The notes below the pieces were generated by a model. That model saw only the letters and a program-made list of their open reading frames with translations, had not been told where the DNA came from and ran no database searches. Positions 34,805 to 45,455 of a stretch of 64,000 bases of DNA are shown here, piece after piece. Within the stretch, counting starts at the first letter, position 1, and each line of letters opens with the position of its first letter. This DNA comes from Bradyrhizobium sacchari (GTDB lineage Bacteria > Pseudomonadota > Alphaproteobacteria > Rhizobiales > Xanthobacteraceae). Location: contig NZ_LWIG01000013.1 in NCBI RefSeq assembly GCF_002068095.1, positions 112,400-176,399 of the forward strand, given 5' to 3'. Made by a program: the position numbers and the translations under genes.

Positions 34805-36922
34805 CTAAACCAGCTCCCCGCCAACGAACAGCAGGAATGAGCGGCCCGGCACCTTGTAGGTGCTGTCGAACTCGAACCGGGCGCCGGATGCGCCGTCGCC
34901 GACATTGGTGTCGAGCAGCAGCGACCAGCACGGGCCGGCCGTGGTGTGCGGCAGCTTGAAGTCGACCTCGCCCTCATAGCTGTTGAGGATGATCAGCACG
35001 CTGTCATCCTCGCCGTGGCGCGGGATCGCGGTTTTGCGCGCACGGCCGTCGAGAACGACGCCGAAGCATTTCAGCCAGCCATTCTCCCAGTCGCCGTTCG
35101 TCATCTCGCCGCCAGTGGCGTTGACCCAGACCACGTCGCGGATGTCGAGCTGCTTGTCGTGCGCTCCGGTGAGGAAGCGGCTGCGGCGCAGGATCGGGTA
35201 GTCGCGGCGAAGCTGGATCACGCGCCTGGTGAAGGCGAGCAGCTTTTGGGCGTCGTCGCCGAGGCTCCAGTCGAACCAGGAGATGTCGCTGTCCTGGCAA
35301 TAGGCGTTGTTGTTGCCCTGCTGGGTGCGGCCGAACTCGTCGCCGCCGAGCAGCATCGGCGTGCCCTGCGACAGCAGCAGGGTTGCCAGCATGTTGCGCT
35401 TCTGCCGCTCGCGCAGCGCGATGACCTCCGGGTTGTCGGTCGGCCCTTCGACGCCGCAATTCCAGGATCGGTTGTTGGAATTGCCGTCGTGGTTGGCCTC
35501 GCCATTGGCCTCGTTGTGCTTGTCGTTGTAGCTCGCCCAGTCGTTCAGCGTAAAACCGTCATGGGCGGTGATGAAGTTGACGCTGGCCCACGAGCGCCGG
35601 CCGCCCCAGCGACCGAAGATATCGCCCGAGCCGAGCAGCCGCGTCGCGAGCGCAGCTGGCGTTGCCTCTCCGCGCCAGTAGTCGCGCGCGGTGTCGCGAA
35701 ACCTGTCGTTCCACTCGGCCCAGCCGGGCGGGAAGCCGCCGACCTGGTAGCCGCCGGGTCCGCAGTCCCAGGGTTCGGCGATCAGCTTGATGGTCGACAG
35801 CAGCGGGTCCTGGTCCATCGCCTTCAAAAATCCGCTCTGCTCGTCGAAGCCGTAGACCTCGCGGGCGAGAATGGTGCCGAGATCGAAGCGGAAGCCGTCG
35901 ATATGCATGTGCCCGGCCCAGTAGCGCAAGGAATCCATCACCATCTGGATCACGCGGGGATGCGACAAATTGACGGTATTTCCGGTGCCGGTGTCGTTGA
36001 TGTAGTAGCGCCGCCGGTCGGGCAGCAGGCGGTAATAGCTGGCGTTGTCGATGCCCTTGAAGGACAGCGTCGGCCCGAGCTCGTTGCCCTCGGCGGTGTG
36101 GTTGTAGACGACGTCGAGGATCACCTCGAGGCCGGCGCGGTGGAGCTTCGACACCATCTCCTTGAATTCACGCAACGAGTTGGGCACGTCTGACGCGTAG
36201 CGGGGATCGGGCGCGAAGAAGCCGATGGTGTTGTAGCCCCAGTAGTTGACGAGGTTCTTCTTCAGCAGGTTGTCGTCGTTGATGAAGGAGTGCACCGGCA
36301 ACAGCTCGATCGAGGTCACGCCGAGCGAGGTCAGATGCGCGATCAGCTGCGGCGCCGCGAAGCCAGCATAGGTGCCGCGCAGATTCTCCGGCACGTCGGG
36401 GTGCTTCTTCGTAAATCCCTTGACGTGGGTCTCGTAGACGATGGTCTCGTCCCAATGGACGTTCTGCCGCGCCGCTTCGGCCTGCCAGTCGAAATCGGGG
36501 TCGACCACGACGCATTTGGGCATGAAGGGCGCGCTGTCGCGATCGTCGAAGGTGAGGTCGTCGCCTGTCTCCATCTTGTAGCCGAACACCGCTGGATTCC
36601 AGGTCAAGCTGCCGGCATGGGCGCGGGCATAGGGATCGAGCAGGAGCTTGTTGGGATTGAAGCGGTGGCCGGCGTCGGGCTGATAGGGACCATGGACGCG
36701 ATAGCCGTAGAAGGTGCCGGGCCCGACACCGGCGATGTAGCCGTGGAAGACCTGGTCGGTATATTCCGGCAGCTCGAAGCGATGGGTCTCGCGATCGCCG
36801 TCGAACAGGCAGACCTCGACTTTGGTGGCGTTAGCGGAAAACACCGCAAAGTTGGTGCCCTTGCCGCTCCAATGGGCACCCAGAGGATAGGGCAGGCCTT
36901 CCTCGATGATGAAATCGGACAT
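34805..36922 (-). CDS. glgX: Glycogen debranching enzyme GlgX
   Basis: GH13 isoamylase-type debranching enzyme, 705 residues, that removes short alpha-1,6 branches from glycogen after phosphorylase. An N-terminal CBM48 domain ([20 protein letters not shown]) is followed by the catalytic barrel: [26 protein letters not shown], nucleophile Asp in [10 protein letters not shown], acid Glu in LIAEPWDCG and [14 protein letters not shown]. Start ATG 36922 gives the usual MSDF-type beginning; the frame is open another 56 codons upstream without similarity. No other glg gene is adjacent. Confidence 0.93.
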   Translation of the reverse strand: MSDFIIEEGLPYPLGAHWSGKGTNFAVFSANATKVEVCLFDGDRETHRFELPEYTDQVFHGYIAGVGPGTFYGYRVHGPYQPDAGHRFNPNKLLLDPYARAHAGSLTWNPAVFGYKMETGDDLTFDDRDSAPFMPKCVVVDPDFDWQAEAARQNVHWDETIVYETHVKGFTKKHPDVPENLRGTYAGFAAPQLIAHLTSLGVTSIELLPVHSFINDDNLLKKNLVNYWGYNTIGFFAPDPRYASDVPNSLREFKEMVSKLHRAGLEVILDVVYNHTAEGNELGPTLSFKGIDNASYYRLLPDRRRYYINDTGTGNTVNLSHPRVIQMVMDSLRYWAGHMHIDGFRFDLGTILAREVYGFDEQSGFLKAMDQDPLLSTIKLIAEPWDCGPGGYQVGGFPPGWAEWNDRFRDTARDYWRGEATPAALATRLLGSGDIFGRWGGRRSWASVNFITAHDGFTLNDWASYNDKHNEANGEANHDGNSNNRSWNCGVEGPTDNPEVIALRERQKRNMLATLLLSQGTPMLLGGDEFGRTQQGNNNAYCQDSDISWFDWSLGDDAQKLLAFTRRVIQLRRDYPILRRSRFLTGAHDKQLDIRDVVWVNATGGEMTNGDWENGWLKCFGVVLDGRARKTAIPRHGEDDSVLIILNSYEGEVDFKLPHTTAGPCWSLLLDTNVGDGASGARFEFDSTYKVPGRSFLLFVGGELV

Positions 36923-37125
36923 GTAGATCCCCAAGCCCCAATGGCCGCAACGGCAACGCCATTGCGTCCTGAATGTTTCAAGCGCCGTGCCATTCTGGGC
37001 GCTGCGTGCGTCAATTCGATGAAGCGACCCTTTCGGGTAACCACATCCGGCGGGGGCCGACGGCCGCCTTCGCAGCGACGGTTTTCGCACCTATATAAGC
37101 GGGGTCATTGACAGCGGATATTCCC

Positions 37126-37530
37126 ATGACCCCCGTCTCCATCCTGCTCAACATCCTCTGGATCCTCATCGGCGGCGCCTGGATGGCGTTCGGCTGGCTG
37201 GTGGCCGCGGTCATCATGGCTGTCACCATCATCGGGCTGCCCTGGGCGCGGGCGGCGTTCAACATCGCCGTCTACACGCTGCTGCCCTTCGGCTCAAAGG
37301 CGGTCAGCCGCTATGAGGTCACCGGTGTCGAGGATATCGGCACCGGCCCGCTCGGCGTGATCGGCAACATCATCTGGTTCGTGCTGGCCGGCTGGTGGCT
37401 GGCGCTCGGCCACCTCGTGACCGCGCTGGTCCTCGCCGTCACCATCATCGGCATTCCCTTCGCCTGGGCCCATCTGAAGCTCGCAGGCATTGCGCTCTGG
37501 CCGATCGGCAAGGTGATCGTGCCGGCGTGA
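37126..37530 (+). CDS. yccF: YccF-family inner membrane protein
   Basis: Small membrane protein, 134 residues from ATG 37126, made of two similar YccF units. Each has a NILWxxxGGxWxA/ NIIWFVLAGWWLAL segment followed by a hydrophobic helix ending VTIIGLPWA or VTIIGIPFAWA. E. coli YccF is an inner-membrane protein of no firmly known function. Divergent from glgX; a TATAAG box-like sequence sits at about 37093. It ends 34 bases from the converging cytochrome gene, the only convergent pair here without a palindromic repeat. Confidence 0.88.
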   Translation: MTPVSILLNILWILIGGAWMAFGWLVAAVIMAVTIIGLPWARAAFNIAVYTLLPFGSKAVSRYEVTGVEDIGTGPLGVIGNIIWFVLAGWWLALGHLVTALVLAVTIIGIPFAWAHLKLAGIALWPIGKVIVPA

Positions 37531-37563
37531 GGCGGGTGCCGTGTACGTCGCGCGCACCTCCCG

Positions 37564-38022
37564 TTATTTTTCTGGCGCAAAATTCTGGTTGGTCAGTGGA
37601 GACGCGGTTGGGCGCTGAATGCGTATGAACGGCTTGCTGGCTCCCGCGTGGCAGCTATTGCAGCCGCTGGTAAGCTCGTCGAAGGCGGCCGTAAATTTGG
37701 TACGGCTCTTTGCTCTCACCGCCTTTTCAAGCTCCTCTATCCGTGGATCGATGATGGTTTTGATCATCTCAGCGACAGGGACGCCGTCATGTGTTGGAAA
37801 AAGCCGTGCGGCGTCCTCTAAGCTTTCCTTGATCTCGTCGATCTCATAAGCGGCGAGGTCCCAGTTATTTTGTTTGCCAGCAAACCATAGCTTCGCGTGG
37901 CGAAGCTGCGTAGCTGCCATGAATTCGCCAAGGCCGGGTTGGTAGGGCTCTTTTGCCGGCTGCGCGGATGCGAACATGACCGGAGCAGCAAGCGCAATGG
38001 TGGCAGTGACTATCCACTTCAT
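37564..38022 (-). CDS. Small periplasmic c-type cytochrome-like protein
   Basis: Exported protein, 152 residues from ATG 38022 (GGGAG upstream). The signal peptide KWIVTATIALAAPVMFASAQ is cleaved after Ala-Gln or nearby. The mature part is helical and ends with a single heme c motif CNSCH at about residue 123, placed in the last 30 residues as in cytochrome c prime-like four-helix bundles, then KPFIRIQRP. Probably an electron carrier or redox sensor; I do not recognise a named family. It is isolated between yccF and a long non-coding region. Confidence 0.75.
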   Translation of the reverse strand: MKWIVTATIALAAPVMFASAQPAKEPYQPGLGEFMAATQLRHAKLWFAGKQNNWDLAAYEIDEIKESLEDAARLFPTHDGVPVAEMIKTIIDPRIEELEKAVRAKSRTKFTAAFDELTSGCNSCHAGASKPFIRIQRPTASPLTNQNFAPEK

Positions 38023-38375
38023 TCGTGGTCTCCCGAGAGATGGCAATTGGCCAATTTCTCAGGCATAGCTCAGGATATCCAATTCGGGAAGAAAGCACGT
38101 TCATCTTTGGCTGCCTGACACTGCGAGCCCTCGCCTTTGATGTGCGATGATGACCGCTTCTGGGCCCCTAGCCGAACCGCGTTGATGGCCCATCGTGTCA
38201 GTGGGCATCAGTGCAACGACTTTTCGCGAAGTCGGGAAAGTTCGGAAGTCGCCCGTTTAGCGGGAAGCAGTCTTCGGCGCGTCAGTACCGAGCCGCTGTT
38301 GCGCGCCCAATTCGTGGCGTCACCGACGCGCGAAACACGCCACATGAAGGTCAAGCGCTCCGGAGTGCATTATTC

Positions 38376-38990
38376 TGATTGACCGAATTTGCGTATTCGG
38401 GTAAACCGCATTCCATCCCGGCCCGTCAAAGGGACGTTTCGCGATCGTCACGATACGTCGGCAGGGATGCGATGGACGCGGCAGCGCCGGCGCGTGACGG
38501 GGTGGCAGGGCGGGCTGCGCCTGTGAGCCATCACGATCCGCGGCACGACACGGCGCGGTCACAGCGTTTCTTTTCGGCTTCGGGGGCGAGCACGCGCGAG
38601 CTTTCGAATGGCCCGGGGAGGGACGTCCGCGGACGGCAAAAGCGTGTGGTCCTGACGCCCGGGGTCTGTGCGTCAAGGCTTGCGGCGGTGAAGCGGCCCG
38701 ACCGGGCGCGCGCATCGGTGATCCGCAAGGCGACGGGGGCAATAGTGCATCGCTCCCCGGGGAGAGCGCGCCATAAGCCGTAACACCATTGCGCAGGGAA
38801 GGCCGGGATGTCCGGCATCACCTGTGGTCACCCCGCGTGCGTCTCTCGCGTGCGGACCCTGGGTGCCAGCTGGCGCCCGGCCTTCCCTGCGCCCTCTGTT
38901 CTCGACGAGGGCGAAACGGAGAGCAAAATTTCGGGCGCGTCCGCCGCGAGAACGAGGACGTGTGCGCGCTTTTCTACCCATCCTGCCGCG
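38376..38990. repeat. Probable multicopy non-coding element upstream of ppc
   Basis: The 1,077-base gap between the cytochrome and ppc contains no convincing gene. Its second part starts with a small hairpin (CCGAAT / ATTCGG at about 38382-38399), holds a perfect palindrome CTCCCCGGGGAG (38753-38764) and the long hairpin at 38791-38892. From memory, closely similar sequence occurs many times in Bradyrhizobium genomes and is often annotated as short hypothetical proteins; this needs a search. Both strands are open for about 130 codons only because of GC bias. The boundaries are approximate. The first part, 38047-38375, shows nothing I can name. Confidence 0.5.
38791..38892. repeat. Long perfect-stem hairpin inside the ppc-upstream element
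   Basis: GCGCAGGGAAGGCCGGG (38791-38807) and its exact reverse complement (38876-38892) form a 17-bp stem around 68 bases, which include the direct repeat CGCGTGCG TCTCT CGCGTGCG. It is too long for an ordinary terminator and has no T-run; a structured RNA or mobile repeat end is possible. Confidence 0.7.
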
Positions 38991-39099
38991 GTCAGTCATC
39001 CTGCCGCGCCGCCACCAAGTTCATCTTGCACTGCGGCAGAAAAATATCGCACACTCGGCTGAACCGGGCCGCCAAGGGCGCGAGCAGGGGAGCGAGCCG

Positions 39100-41898
39100 A
39101 TGTCCCTCCAGACCGTACCATCCGACGCCACCGAGCATCGCCCGAACCGTCCCGAGGACGTTCAGGTCACGGAAGCGGAAGCGCGGCTGCGGGACGACAT
39201 TCGCCTGCTCGGGCGGATCCTGGGCGACACGGTGCGCGACCAGGAGGGGGCCGATGTGTTCGACCTGGTCGAGCGTATCAGGCAAACCTCGATCCGGTTC
39301 CACCGCGACGAGGACCGGCTCGCCCGGCGCGAGCTCGAGCAGATCCTCGACAGCATGTCGACCTCGGAGACGGTGCGGATCGTCCGCGCCTTCAGCTATT
39401 TCTCGCACCTCGCCAACATCGCCGAGGACCAGAACAACATCCGCCAGATGCGCGCGCGAAGCGGTGCCAAAAACGGTGGTTCCGGCGTGCTGGCGGAAAC
39501 GCTGGCGCACGCCAAGGCGGCGGGCATCGGTCCCGACCAGCTCCGCAGCTTCTTCAAGACCGCGCTGGTCAGTCCGGTCCTCACCGCGCACCCCACCGAG
39601 GTCCGCCGCAAGAGCACCATGGACCGTGAGATGGAGGTCGCAAGCCTGCTCGACCGCCGCGAGCGCGTCGCGTTGACCGCGGACGAGGCGGCCGCCAGCG
39701 ACGAGCAGCTCCGTCGCGAGGTGCTGACGCTGTGGCAGACCAACCTGCTCCGCCGGACCAAGCTCACCGTGCTCGACGAGGTCGCCAACGGCCTGTCGTT
39801 CTACGATTACACCTTCCTGCGTGAGGTGCCGCGGCTGGTCAACGTGCTCGAGGACCGGCTCGAGGAGGGCGACGGGCAGGCGGCACACGAGCTCGCCTCG
39901 TTCCTGCGCATGGGCAGCTGGATCGGCGGCGACCGCGACGGCAATCCCTTCGTCACCGCCGACGTCATGCGCGGCACGCTGCGGCTGCAGTCGAGCCGGG
40001 TGATGCAGTTCTATCTGAACGAGCTGCACGTGCTCGGCTCGGAACTGTCGATCGCGGCCCATCTCGCCGACGTCTCCGAGGAGCTGCGCAATTTGGCGGA
40101 GCGCTCGCCGGACACCTCGCCGCACCGGAGCGGCGAGCCCTATCGCCTCGCGGTCTCCGGCATCTATGCGCGCCTCACCGCGACGGCGGAAGCACTCGAG
40201 GTCGAGATCACGCGCCGGCCGGTCGGCAAGGGGCGGCCTTACGAGAGTGTCAAGGAGTTGCAGGCCGATCTCGACGTGCTGCACCGCTCGCTGATCTCCA
40301 ACAACGCCCGCGTCATCGCCCGCGGCCGGCTGCGGCTCTTGCGCCGCGCGGTGGACTGCTTCGGCTTCCATCTGGCGCGGCTCGACATCCGCCAGAACTC
40401 GGCGGTGCACGAGCGCACCATTGCCGAGCTGATCGACGCCGCCAACCCCGGCATGTCCTATCTCGCGCTCGGCGAGGAGGCGCGCATCTCGCTGCTCACC
40501 AACGAGCTGCGCTCGACGCGCGCGCTGGTGTCGCCCTTCGTCAAGTACAGCGACGAGACCATGGGCGAGCTCAACGTCTTCCATGCCGCCGCCGAAGCGC
40601 ATGCGAAGTTCGGCTCGGACGCCATTCCCCAATGCATCATCTCGATGTGCAAGGGCATGTCGGACATGCTCGAGGTCGCGGTGCTGCTCAAGGAAGTCGG
40701 CCTCGTCCATCCCTCCGGGCGCAGCGCCATCAACATCGTGCCGCTGTTCGAGACCATCGAGGATCTGCAGGCGTCAAGCGGCATCATGGACCGCATGCTG
40801 TCGCTGCACGATTACCGCCGCCTCGTCGACAGCCGGGGCAGCGTGCAGGAGGTCATGCTCGGTTATTCCGACAGCAACAAGGACGGCGGCTTCGTCACCT
40901 CGGGCTGGGAACTCTACAAGGCCGAGATCGGCCTCGTCGAGGTGTTCGAACGCCATCACGTGCGCCTGCGCCTGTTCCACGGCCGTGGCGGCTCGGTCGG
41001 CCGCGGCGGCGGGCCGAGCTACGACGCCATCATCGCGCAGCCCGGCGGCGCGGTGAACGGCCAGATCCGCATCACCGAGCAGGGTGAGATCATCTCGTCG
41101 AAATATTCCAACGCCGAGGTCGGCCGCAACAATCTGGAGATCCTCGCCGCCGCGACGCTCGAAGCAAGCTTGTTGCATCCGCGCCAGAGCGCGCCGCGCC
41201 GCGAATATCTGACGGCGATGGACGAGCTTTCGAACCTCGCCTTCAAGGCCTATCGCGGCCTCGTCTACGAGACCGAGGGCTTCGTCGATTACTTCTGGGC
41301 GTCCACGGTCATCAACGAGATCGCGACGCTGAACATCGGCAGCCGCCCGGCCTCGCGCAAGAAGACCCGCGCGATCGAGGATCTGCGCGCGATTCCCTGG
41401 GTGTTCTCCTGGGCGCAATGCCGCCTGATGCTGCCGGGCTGGTACGGTTTTGGCAGCGCGGTCGAGCAGTGGATCGCGGAGCACCCCGACAAAGGCATGC
41501 CGTTCCTGAAGGAACTCTACAAGGAGTGGCCGTTCTTCCGCATGCTCCTGTCCAACATGGACATGGTGCTGGCGAAAAGCTCGATCGCGATCGCCTCGCG
41601 CTACGCCGAGCTGGTGCCGGACGAGGCGCTGCGTGAAAAGATCTTCGGCCGCATCCGCCGCGAATGGCATTCCTGCATCGAGACGCTGCTCGACATCATG
41701 GGGCAGGATCGCCTGCTGCAAGGCAATCCGCTGCTGGAGCGCTCCGTGCGCCACCGCTTCCCCTATCTCGACCCCCTCAACCACGTGCAGGTCGAGCTCC
41801 TGAAGGAGCACCGCGCGCAGAACCCCGACGAGCAGGTGCTGCGCGGGATACAGCTGACGATCAACGGCATCTCGGCGGGGTTGAGGAATACGGGGTAA
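39100..41898 (+). CDS. ppc: Phosphoenolpyruvate carboxylase
   Basis: Anaplerotic enzyme forming oxaloacetate from PEP and bicarbonate, 932 residues. The catalytic His segment is [13 protein letters not shown], followed by [18 protein letters not shown], the glycine-rich loop [14 protein letters not shown] and [14 protein letters not shown]; the C-terminus ends in the family's RNTG. ATG 39100 with AGGGGAG upstream gives the normal N-terminus; the frame stays open through the non-coding element upstream but that part has no similarity. Cytoplasmic, homotetrameric in the family, usually activated by acetyl-CoA. Confidence 0.96.
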   Translation: MSLQTVPSDATEHRPNRPEDVQVTEAEARLRDDIRLLGRILGDTVRDQEGADVFDLVERIRQTSIRFHRDEDRLARRELEQILDSMSTSETVRIVRAFSYFSHLANIAEDQNNIRQMRARSGAKNGGSGVLAETLAHAKAAGIGPDQLRSFFKTALVSPVLTAHPTEVRRKSTMDREMEVASLLDRRERVALTADEAAASDEQLRREVLTLWQTNLLRRTKLTVLDEVANGLSFYDYTFLREVPRLVNVLEDRLEEGDGQAAHELASFLRMGSWIGGDRDGNPFVTADVMRGTLRLQSSRVMQFYLNELHVLGSELSIAAHLADVSEELRNLAERSPDTSPHRSGEPYRLAVSGIYARLTATAEALEVEITRRPVGKGRPYESVKELQADLDVLHRSLISNNARVIARGRLRLLRRAVDCFGFHLARLDIRQNSAVHERTIAELIDAANPGMSYLALGEEARISLLTNELRSTRALVSPFVKYSDETMGELNVFHAAAEAHAKFGSDAIPQCIISMCKGMSDMLEVAVLLKEVGLVHPSGRSAINIVPLFETIEDLQASSGIMDRMLSLHDYRRLVDSRGSVQEVMLGYSDSNKDGGFVTSGWELYKAEIGLVEVFERHHVRLRLFHGRGGSVGRGGGPSYDAIIAQPGGAVNGQIRITEQGEIISSKYSNAEVGRNNLEILAAATLEASLLHPRQSAPRREYLTAMDELSNLAFKAYRGLVYETEGFVDYFWASTVINEIATLNIGSRPASRKKTRAIEDLRAIPWVFSWAQCRLMLPGWYGFGSAVEQWIAEHPDKGMPFLKELYKEWPFFRMLLSNMDMVLAKSSIAIASRYAELVPDEALREKIFGRIRREWHSCIETLLDIMGQDRLLQGNPLLERSVRHRFPYLDPLNHVQVELLKEHRAQNPDEQVLRGIQLTINGISAGLRNTG

Positions 41899-41924
41899 CT
41901 CAAGAGCCGTGCCGTCCCATAGTC

Positions 41925-42008
41925 GTCATGCCCGGGCTTGACCCGGGCATCCACGTCGTTCCTCGCTCGCGACTGCGCGTGGATGGCCGGGTCAAGCCCG
42001 GCCATGAC
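41925..42008. repeat. Palindromic intergenic repeat, family E copy 1
   Basis: GTCATGCCCGGGCTTGACCC...GGGTCAAGCCCGGCCATGAC inverted repeat, with inner CATCCACG / CGTGGATG. Second copy at 44218. Convergent ppc/SMP-30 spacer. Confidence 0.85.
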
Positions 42009-42029
42009 GCGGTGGTGAGAGCGGGGCTC

Positions 42030-43142
42030 TCAACAGAAATGCGCGCCCTGCGTCTCCACATAGACCGCATAGAGCGACTGGCTCGCGGTCATGAACAGGC
42101 GGTTGCGCTTCTTGCCGCCGAAGCAGACATTGGCGCAGGTCTCCGGCAGCAGGATCTGGCCGATGCGCGCGCCGTCGTTCGGTGCGAACACCTGCACGCC
42201 GTCATAGCCCGGACCGACCCAGCCGGCGCCGACCCAGATATTGCCCTCGGTGTCGACGCGCAATCCATCCGGGAAGCCCGACTTGCCCTCGAGCTTCATG
42301 TCGATGAGCCGCTTCGGGTTCGACAGTTTCGCCCCGTCGATGTCGTAGGACCACACCACGTTCTCCGCCTGCGGATAATGCGTGATGCCGGTGTCGCAGA
42401 CATAGAGTTTCTTGTAGTCGTGGGAGAAGGCGATGCCGTTCGGCTTGAACGGCTCATCGGCGACCTTCGCCACCTGTCCGGTCTGGGTGTCGAGACGATA
42501 GACGGCCTCCTTCTGGTGCGGCTGCAGCGAGCCGGTATTGGCGAGCTTGCCTTCGTAGATGCTGATCGCGCCATAGCCGGGATCGGTGAACCAGATCGCC
42601 TTGTCGTTGGGATGCACCACCATGTCGTTGGGGCCGTTGAGCGGCTTGCCGCCCGCCTGCTCGACCAGCGTCGTCACCGAACCGTCGTGCTCGTAGCGGA
42701 CGAGGCGGGTGCGCTCGGCGCTGATCTGGCGTCCCTCGGTGTCGAAGGAGTTGCCGTTGGCCTCGTTGGACGGCTTGTGGAACTGCTCGGAGATGTGGCC
42801 GTCGTCGTCGAGATAGCGCAGCTGCCGGTTCGCGGGGATGTCGCTCCAGACGAGATATTGTCCCTGCGCATTCCACGCCGGCCCTTCCGCCCACAAGCAG
42901 CCGGTGTAAAGCCGCTTGATCGCGGTGTTGCCGACCTTGGCCTTGAAGCGCTTGGGATCGATGACGACGATGTCGGGGTCCGGATAGCGCTGCGGCTCGG
43001 CATTGGCGCCGAAGTCGCGGGCATCGGCTTGAGAGGCAAGGACAGTCGAGGCGGCGAGGACCGCTGCGCCTTTGAGGACATCGCGGCGGCCGAGACCGCC
43101 GCCTGCAGTCGTGTCGTCGGAGTTGGTCAGTATTCTTGTCAT
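42030..43142 (-). CDS. Tat-exported SMP-30/gluconolactonase family protein
   Basis: Six-bladed propeller lactonase-type protein, 370 residues. The N-terminus carries a twin-arginine signal (LGRRDVLKGAAVLAAS, ending ASQADA), so the folded protein goes to the periplasm. Metal-ligand regions are visible: Glu in CLWAEGPAW, Asn in LNGPNDMVV and Asp near FPDGLRVDTEGNIW. A strong GGGAGGAAACC precedes the ATG. Likely a lactone hydrolase; the substrate could be a sugar lactone or, in this neighbourhood, a lactone from Baeyer-Villiger oxidation, but that link is speculation. Confidence 0.87.
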   Translation of the reverse strand: MTRILTNSDDTTAGGGLGRRDVLKGAAVLAASTVLASQADARDFGANAEPQRYPDPDIVVIDPKRFKAKVGNTAIKRLYTGCLWAEGPAWNAQGQYLVWSDIPANRQLRYLDDDGHISEQFHKPSNEANGNSFDTEGRQISAERTRLVRYEHDGSVTTLVEQAGGKPLNGPNDMVVHPNDKAIWFTDPGYGAISIYEGKLANTGSLQPHQKEAVYRLDTQTGQVAKVADEPFKPNGIAFSHDYKKLYVCDTGITHYPQAENVVWSYDIDGAKLSNPKRLIDMKLEGKSGFPDGLRVDTEGNIWVGAGWVGPGYDGVQVFAPNDGARIGQILLPETCANVCFGGKKRNRLFMTASQSLYAVYVETQGAHFC

Positions 43143-43257
43143 GGTTTCCTCCCAAAATTTGTTGGGAGGACACCATTCGCCTGCATTCAGGCGTAAACCG
43201 GGGCGATCTCTGGCTAAGTCAACCAGAGACCGCAGGGCAGGGATGCCGGAAATACGG

Positions 43258-44172
43258 CTAGACGGGATCCCAGGTGAAGATGTCCGCCGAACGATCGAGC
43301 TCGTAGAACGAACCTTTTAGTGCCGGCATGCCGTGTTCCGCGATTGATTGCGGCGTCCAGCCTTCGCTCCGCTGCACCGAGCGGATCGGCCGGTTCTGGC
43401 TGAACAGGAAGATCTCGTTCATGCGCACGCCAAAGATCTGGCCGGTGACGTCCTTGGCGGAATCGCCGAGCAGGTAGCCGCAGAGCGGTGCGATCTTCTC
43501 CGGTCCCATCTGCTTGATCTTCTCGACGCGCGCCTTCTCCGCGTCGGTCTCGGTGGGAATGGTGCCGATCATGCGGGTCCAGGCGAACGGCGAGACGCAG
43601 TTGGAGCGGACGTTGAAGCGGCCCATGTCGAGCGCGATGGATTTGGAGAGCCCGACGATGCCGAGCTTGGCGGCGGCGTAATTGGCTTGGCCAAAGTTGC
43701 CGATCAGGCCCGAGGTCGAGGTGAAGTGCACGAAGGAGCCGCTCTCCTGCTCGCGGAAGATCCGCGCCGCCGCGTGGCTGACGTAGAACGAGCCCATCAG
43801 GTGGACCTTGATGACCGCCTCGAACGCCTCCACGCTCATCTTGTGGAAGATCATGTCGCGCAAAATGCCGGCATTGTTGACGACACCGTCGAGCCGGCCG
43901 AAATGATCGGTCGCGGTCTTCACGATCTTGCTGGCGGGGATCGCTTCGGCGACGCTTTCGAAATTGGCGACCGCGGTGCCGCCGCGCTTCTTGATTTCCT
44001 CGACGACTTCTTCCGCCGGCGCCGCGTTCGAGCCGGCGCCGTCGGAGGCCCCGCCGGGATCGTTGACGACGACCTTGGCGCCTTCCGCCGCACAGAGCAG
44101 CGCGATCTCGCGCCCGATGCCGCGGCCTGCGCCGGTGACGATGATGACCTTGTCTTGCAGTGATTTTGTCAT
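43258..44172 (-). CDS. SDR-family 3-hydroxyacyl-CoA dehydrogenase-like protein
   Basis: Short-chain dehydrogenase, 304 residues, start ATG 44172 (GGAGAGGC). Cofactor motif VTGAGRGIGREIA, then the long insert VVVNDPGGASDGAGSN and NNAGILRDMIFHKM, catalytic Ser in TSTSGLIGN and Tyr-Lys in NYAAAKLG. The insert and ILRD pattern are those of the dehydrogenase domain of peroxisomal multifunctional enzyme 2, which oxidises (3R)-hydroxyacyl-CoA. A 50-residue C-terminal extension ends FTWDPV. It is downstream of thiolase and DUF35 genes on the same strand and should work with them. Confidence 0.86.
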   Translation of the reverse strand: MTKSLQDKVIIVTGAGRGIGREIALLCAAEGAKVVVNDPGGASDGAGSNAAPAEEVVEEIKKRGGTAVANFESVAEAIPASKIVKTATDHFGRLDGVVNNAGILRDMIFHKMSVEAFEAVIKVHLMGSFYVSHAAARIFREQESGSFVHFTSTSGLIGNFGQANYAAAKLGIVGLSKSIALDMGRFNVRSNCVSPFAWTRMIGTIPTETDAEKARVEKIKQMGPEKIAPLCGYLLGDSAKDVTGQIFGVRMNEIFLFSQNRPIRSVQRSEGWTPQSIAEHGMPALKGSFYELDRSADIFTWDPV

Positions 44173-44217
44173 GCTAGCCTCTCCATGTTGCCTTCGCGGC
44201 CGCAGCTGACCCAGCTC

Positions 44218-44289
44218 GTCATGCGCGGGCTTGACCCGCGCATCCATCTCCAGAAGAGGATGGATTGCCGGGTGAAGCCCAGCAATGAC
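44218..44289. repeat. Palindromic intergenic repeat, family E copy 2
   Basis: GTCATGCGCGGGCTTGACCC...GGGTGAAGCCCAGCAATGAC, the same design as 41925-42008. Between thiolase and SDR on the minus strand. Confidence 0.8.
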
Positions 44290-44312
44290 GAGCATGTGTC
44301 ATCCGCGCCGCG

Positions 44313-45452
44313 TCACCTCTCGTTCGTAAACACGATCGTGCCGCTTGCCGCGAACATGCCGCCGACGCCGTGACACACTGAAATCCTCGCATTCGGCACT
44401 TGCGCCGGTGCGATGCCGCGCATCTGGCGCACGCTTTCCTGCAGCGCGTACATGCCGTACATGCCCGAATGCATGTAGCTCAATCCGCCGCCATTGGTGT
44501 TGAGCGGAAGTTTCCCTCCAGGCCGCGTGTTGCCGTCGGCGATGAACGGGCCAGTCTCCTCATAGGGCATGAAGCCGAGGTCGCCGAGGCCGAACAGCGG
44601 CAAATGCGCAAAGGCATCGTAGATCATGAGATGATCGACATCCTTGTGGGCGATGCCGGCCTCCCTGAAGGCGAGGGGGCCGGCGGTCTTGAACGCGCGC
44701 GAGGAATTGAAAGTCTCCATCTGGCTGACCATCGGCGTCTCCACGCTCTCGCCCGTGCCCATGATGTAGACGGGTTTTCGCGGAAAATCCTTGGCCCTGT
44801 CCGCCGAGGTCAGGATCAGCGCGCCACCGCCATCGGTGACGAGGCAGCACTGCAGCAGCCGGAACGGATAGGCGATCATGCGCGAGTTGAGGACGTCGGC
44901 GACGGTGATCGGGTCCTTCATCATCGCCCGGGGATTCTTCGCCGCCCATTCCCGCTGAACGACGGCGACCGAAGCCAGCTGCTCATGCGTGATGCCGTAG
45001 GTCTTCATGAAGCGCAGCACGGGGATCGGGAACATGCTGGGCGGGCCGTAGACGCCGTAGGGCGCCTCGAACTGGCCGTTGAGGCTGTCCGCCGGCGTGG
45101 AGCGCGGCAGCTTGCCGATCATCGACTTGCCGCTCTCGGCATGGGTGATCAGCACGGTCTTGCACAGGCCGGCCTCGATCGCGGCGGCGGCATGGCGGAC
45201 GTGCAGCATGAAGGAGCAGCCGCCGACCGAGGTGCCGTCCACCCAGGTCGGCTTGATGCCGAGATAGTGGCAGACCTGCTGCGGCGTTTCGACCGCGGTA
45301 GCAAAGCCGTCGATGTCGGACAGCTTCAGCCCGGCATCGGCAATGGCGTTGAGCGCCGCATCCGCGTGAAGCTGGAGCTGCGAGGCGTTGGGGATGACGC
45401 CGAGCTCGGTGGTCTCGGCCGCGCCGACGACGGCAACCTGGTTCCTGCGCAT
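44313..45452 (-). CDS. Thiolase family protein (SCP-x type acetyl-CoA acyltransferase)
   Basis: Thiolase, 379 residues. Nucleophile Cys in TSVGGCSFML, catalytic His in GGLSYMHSGMYG and second Cys in ISVCHGVGG, so the active site is complete. It lies three bases after a DUF35 Zn-ribbon/OB-fold gene. Thiolases of this subgroup need or bind DUF35 partners in archaeal acetoacetyl-CoA/HMG-CoA synthesis, and a thiolase-like aldolase uses one in steroid side-chain cleavage; a retained Cys-His-Cys set favours thiolysis here. Confidence 0.9.
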   Translation of the reverse strand: MRRNQVAVVGAAETTELGVIPNASQLQLHADAALNAIADAGLKLSDIDGFATAVETPQQVCHYLGIKPTWVDGTSVGGCSFMLHVRHAAAAIEAGLCKTVLITHAESGKSMIGKLPRSTPADSLNGQFEAPYGVYGPPSMFPIPVLRFMKTYGITHEQLASVAVVQREWAAKNPRAMMKDPITVADVLNSRMIAYPFRLLQCCLVTDGGGALILTSADRAKDFPRKPVYIMGTGESVETPMVSQMETFNSSRAFKTAGPLAFREAGIAHKDVDHLMIYDAFAHLPLFGLGDLGFMPYEETGPFIADGNTRPGGKLPLNTNGGGLSYMHSGMYGMYALQESVRQMRGIAPAQVPNARISVCHGVGGMFAASGTIVFTNER

Positions 45453-45455
45453 GCT

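Noticed and set aside
38379..38783. 134-codon open frame in the ppc-upstream region
   Set aside because: Arg/Ser/Ala-rich with no motif, the opposite strand is equally open, and the DNA is dominated by dyads. I treat the region as a non-coding element.
38992..40710. 572-codon open frame on the minus strand across ppc
   Set aside because: Antisense to ppc; no motif, and composition typical of a shadow frame.
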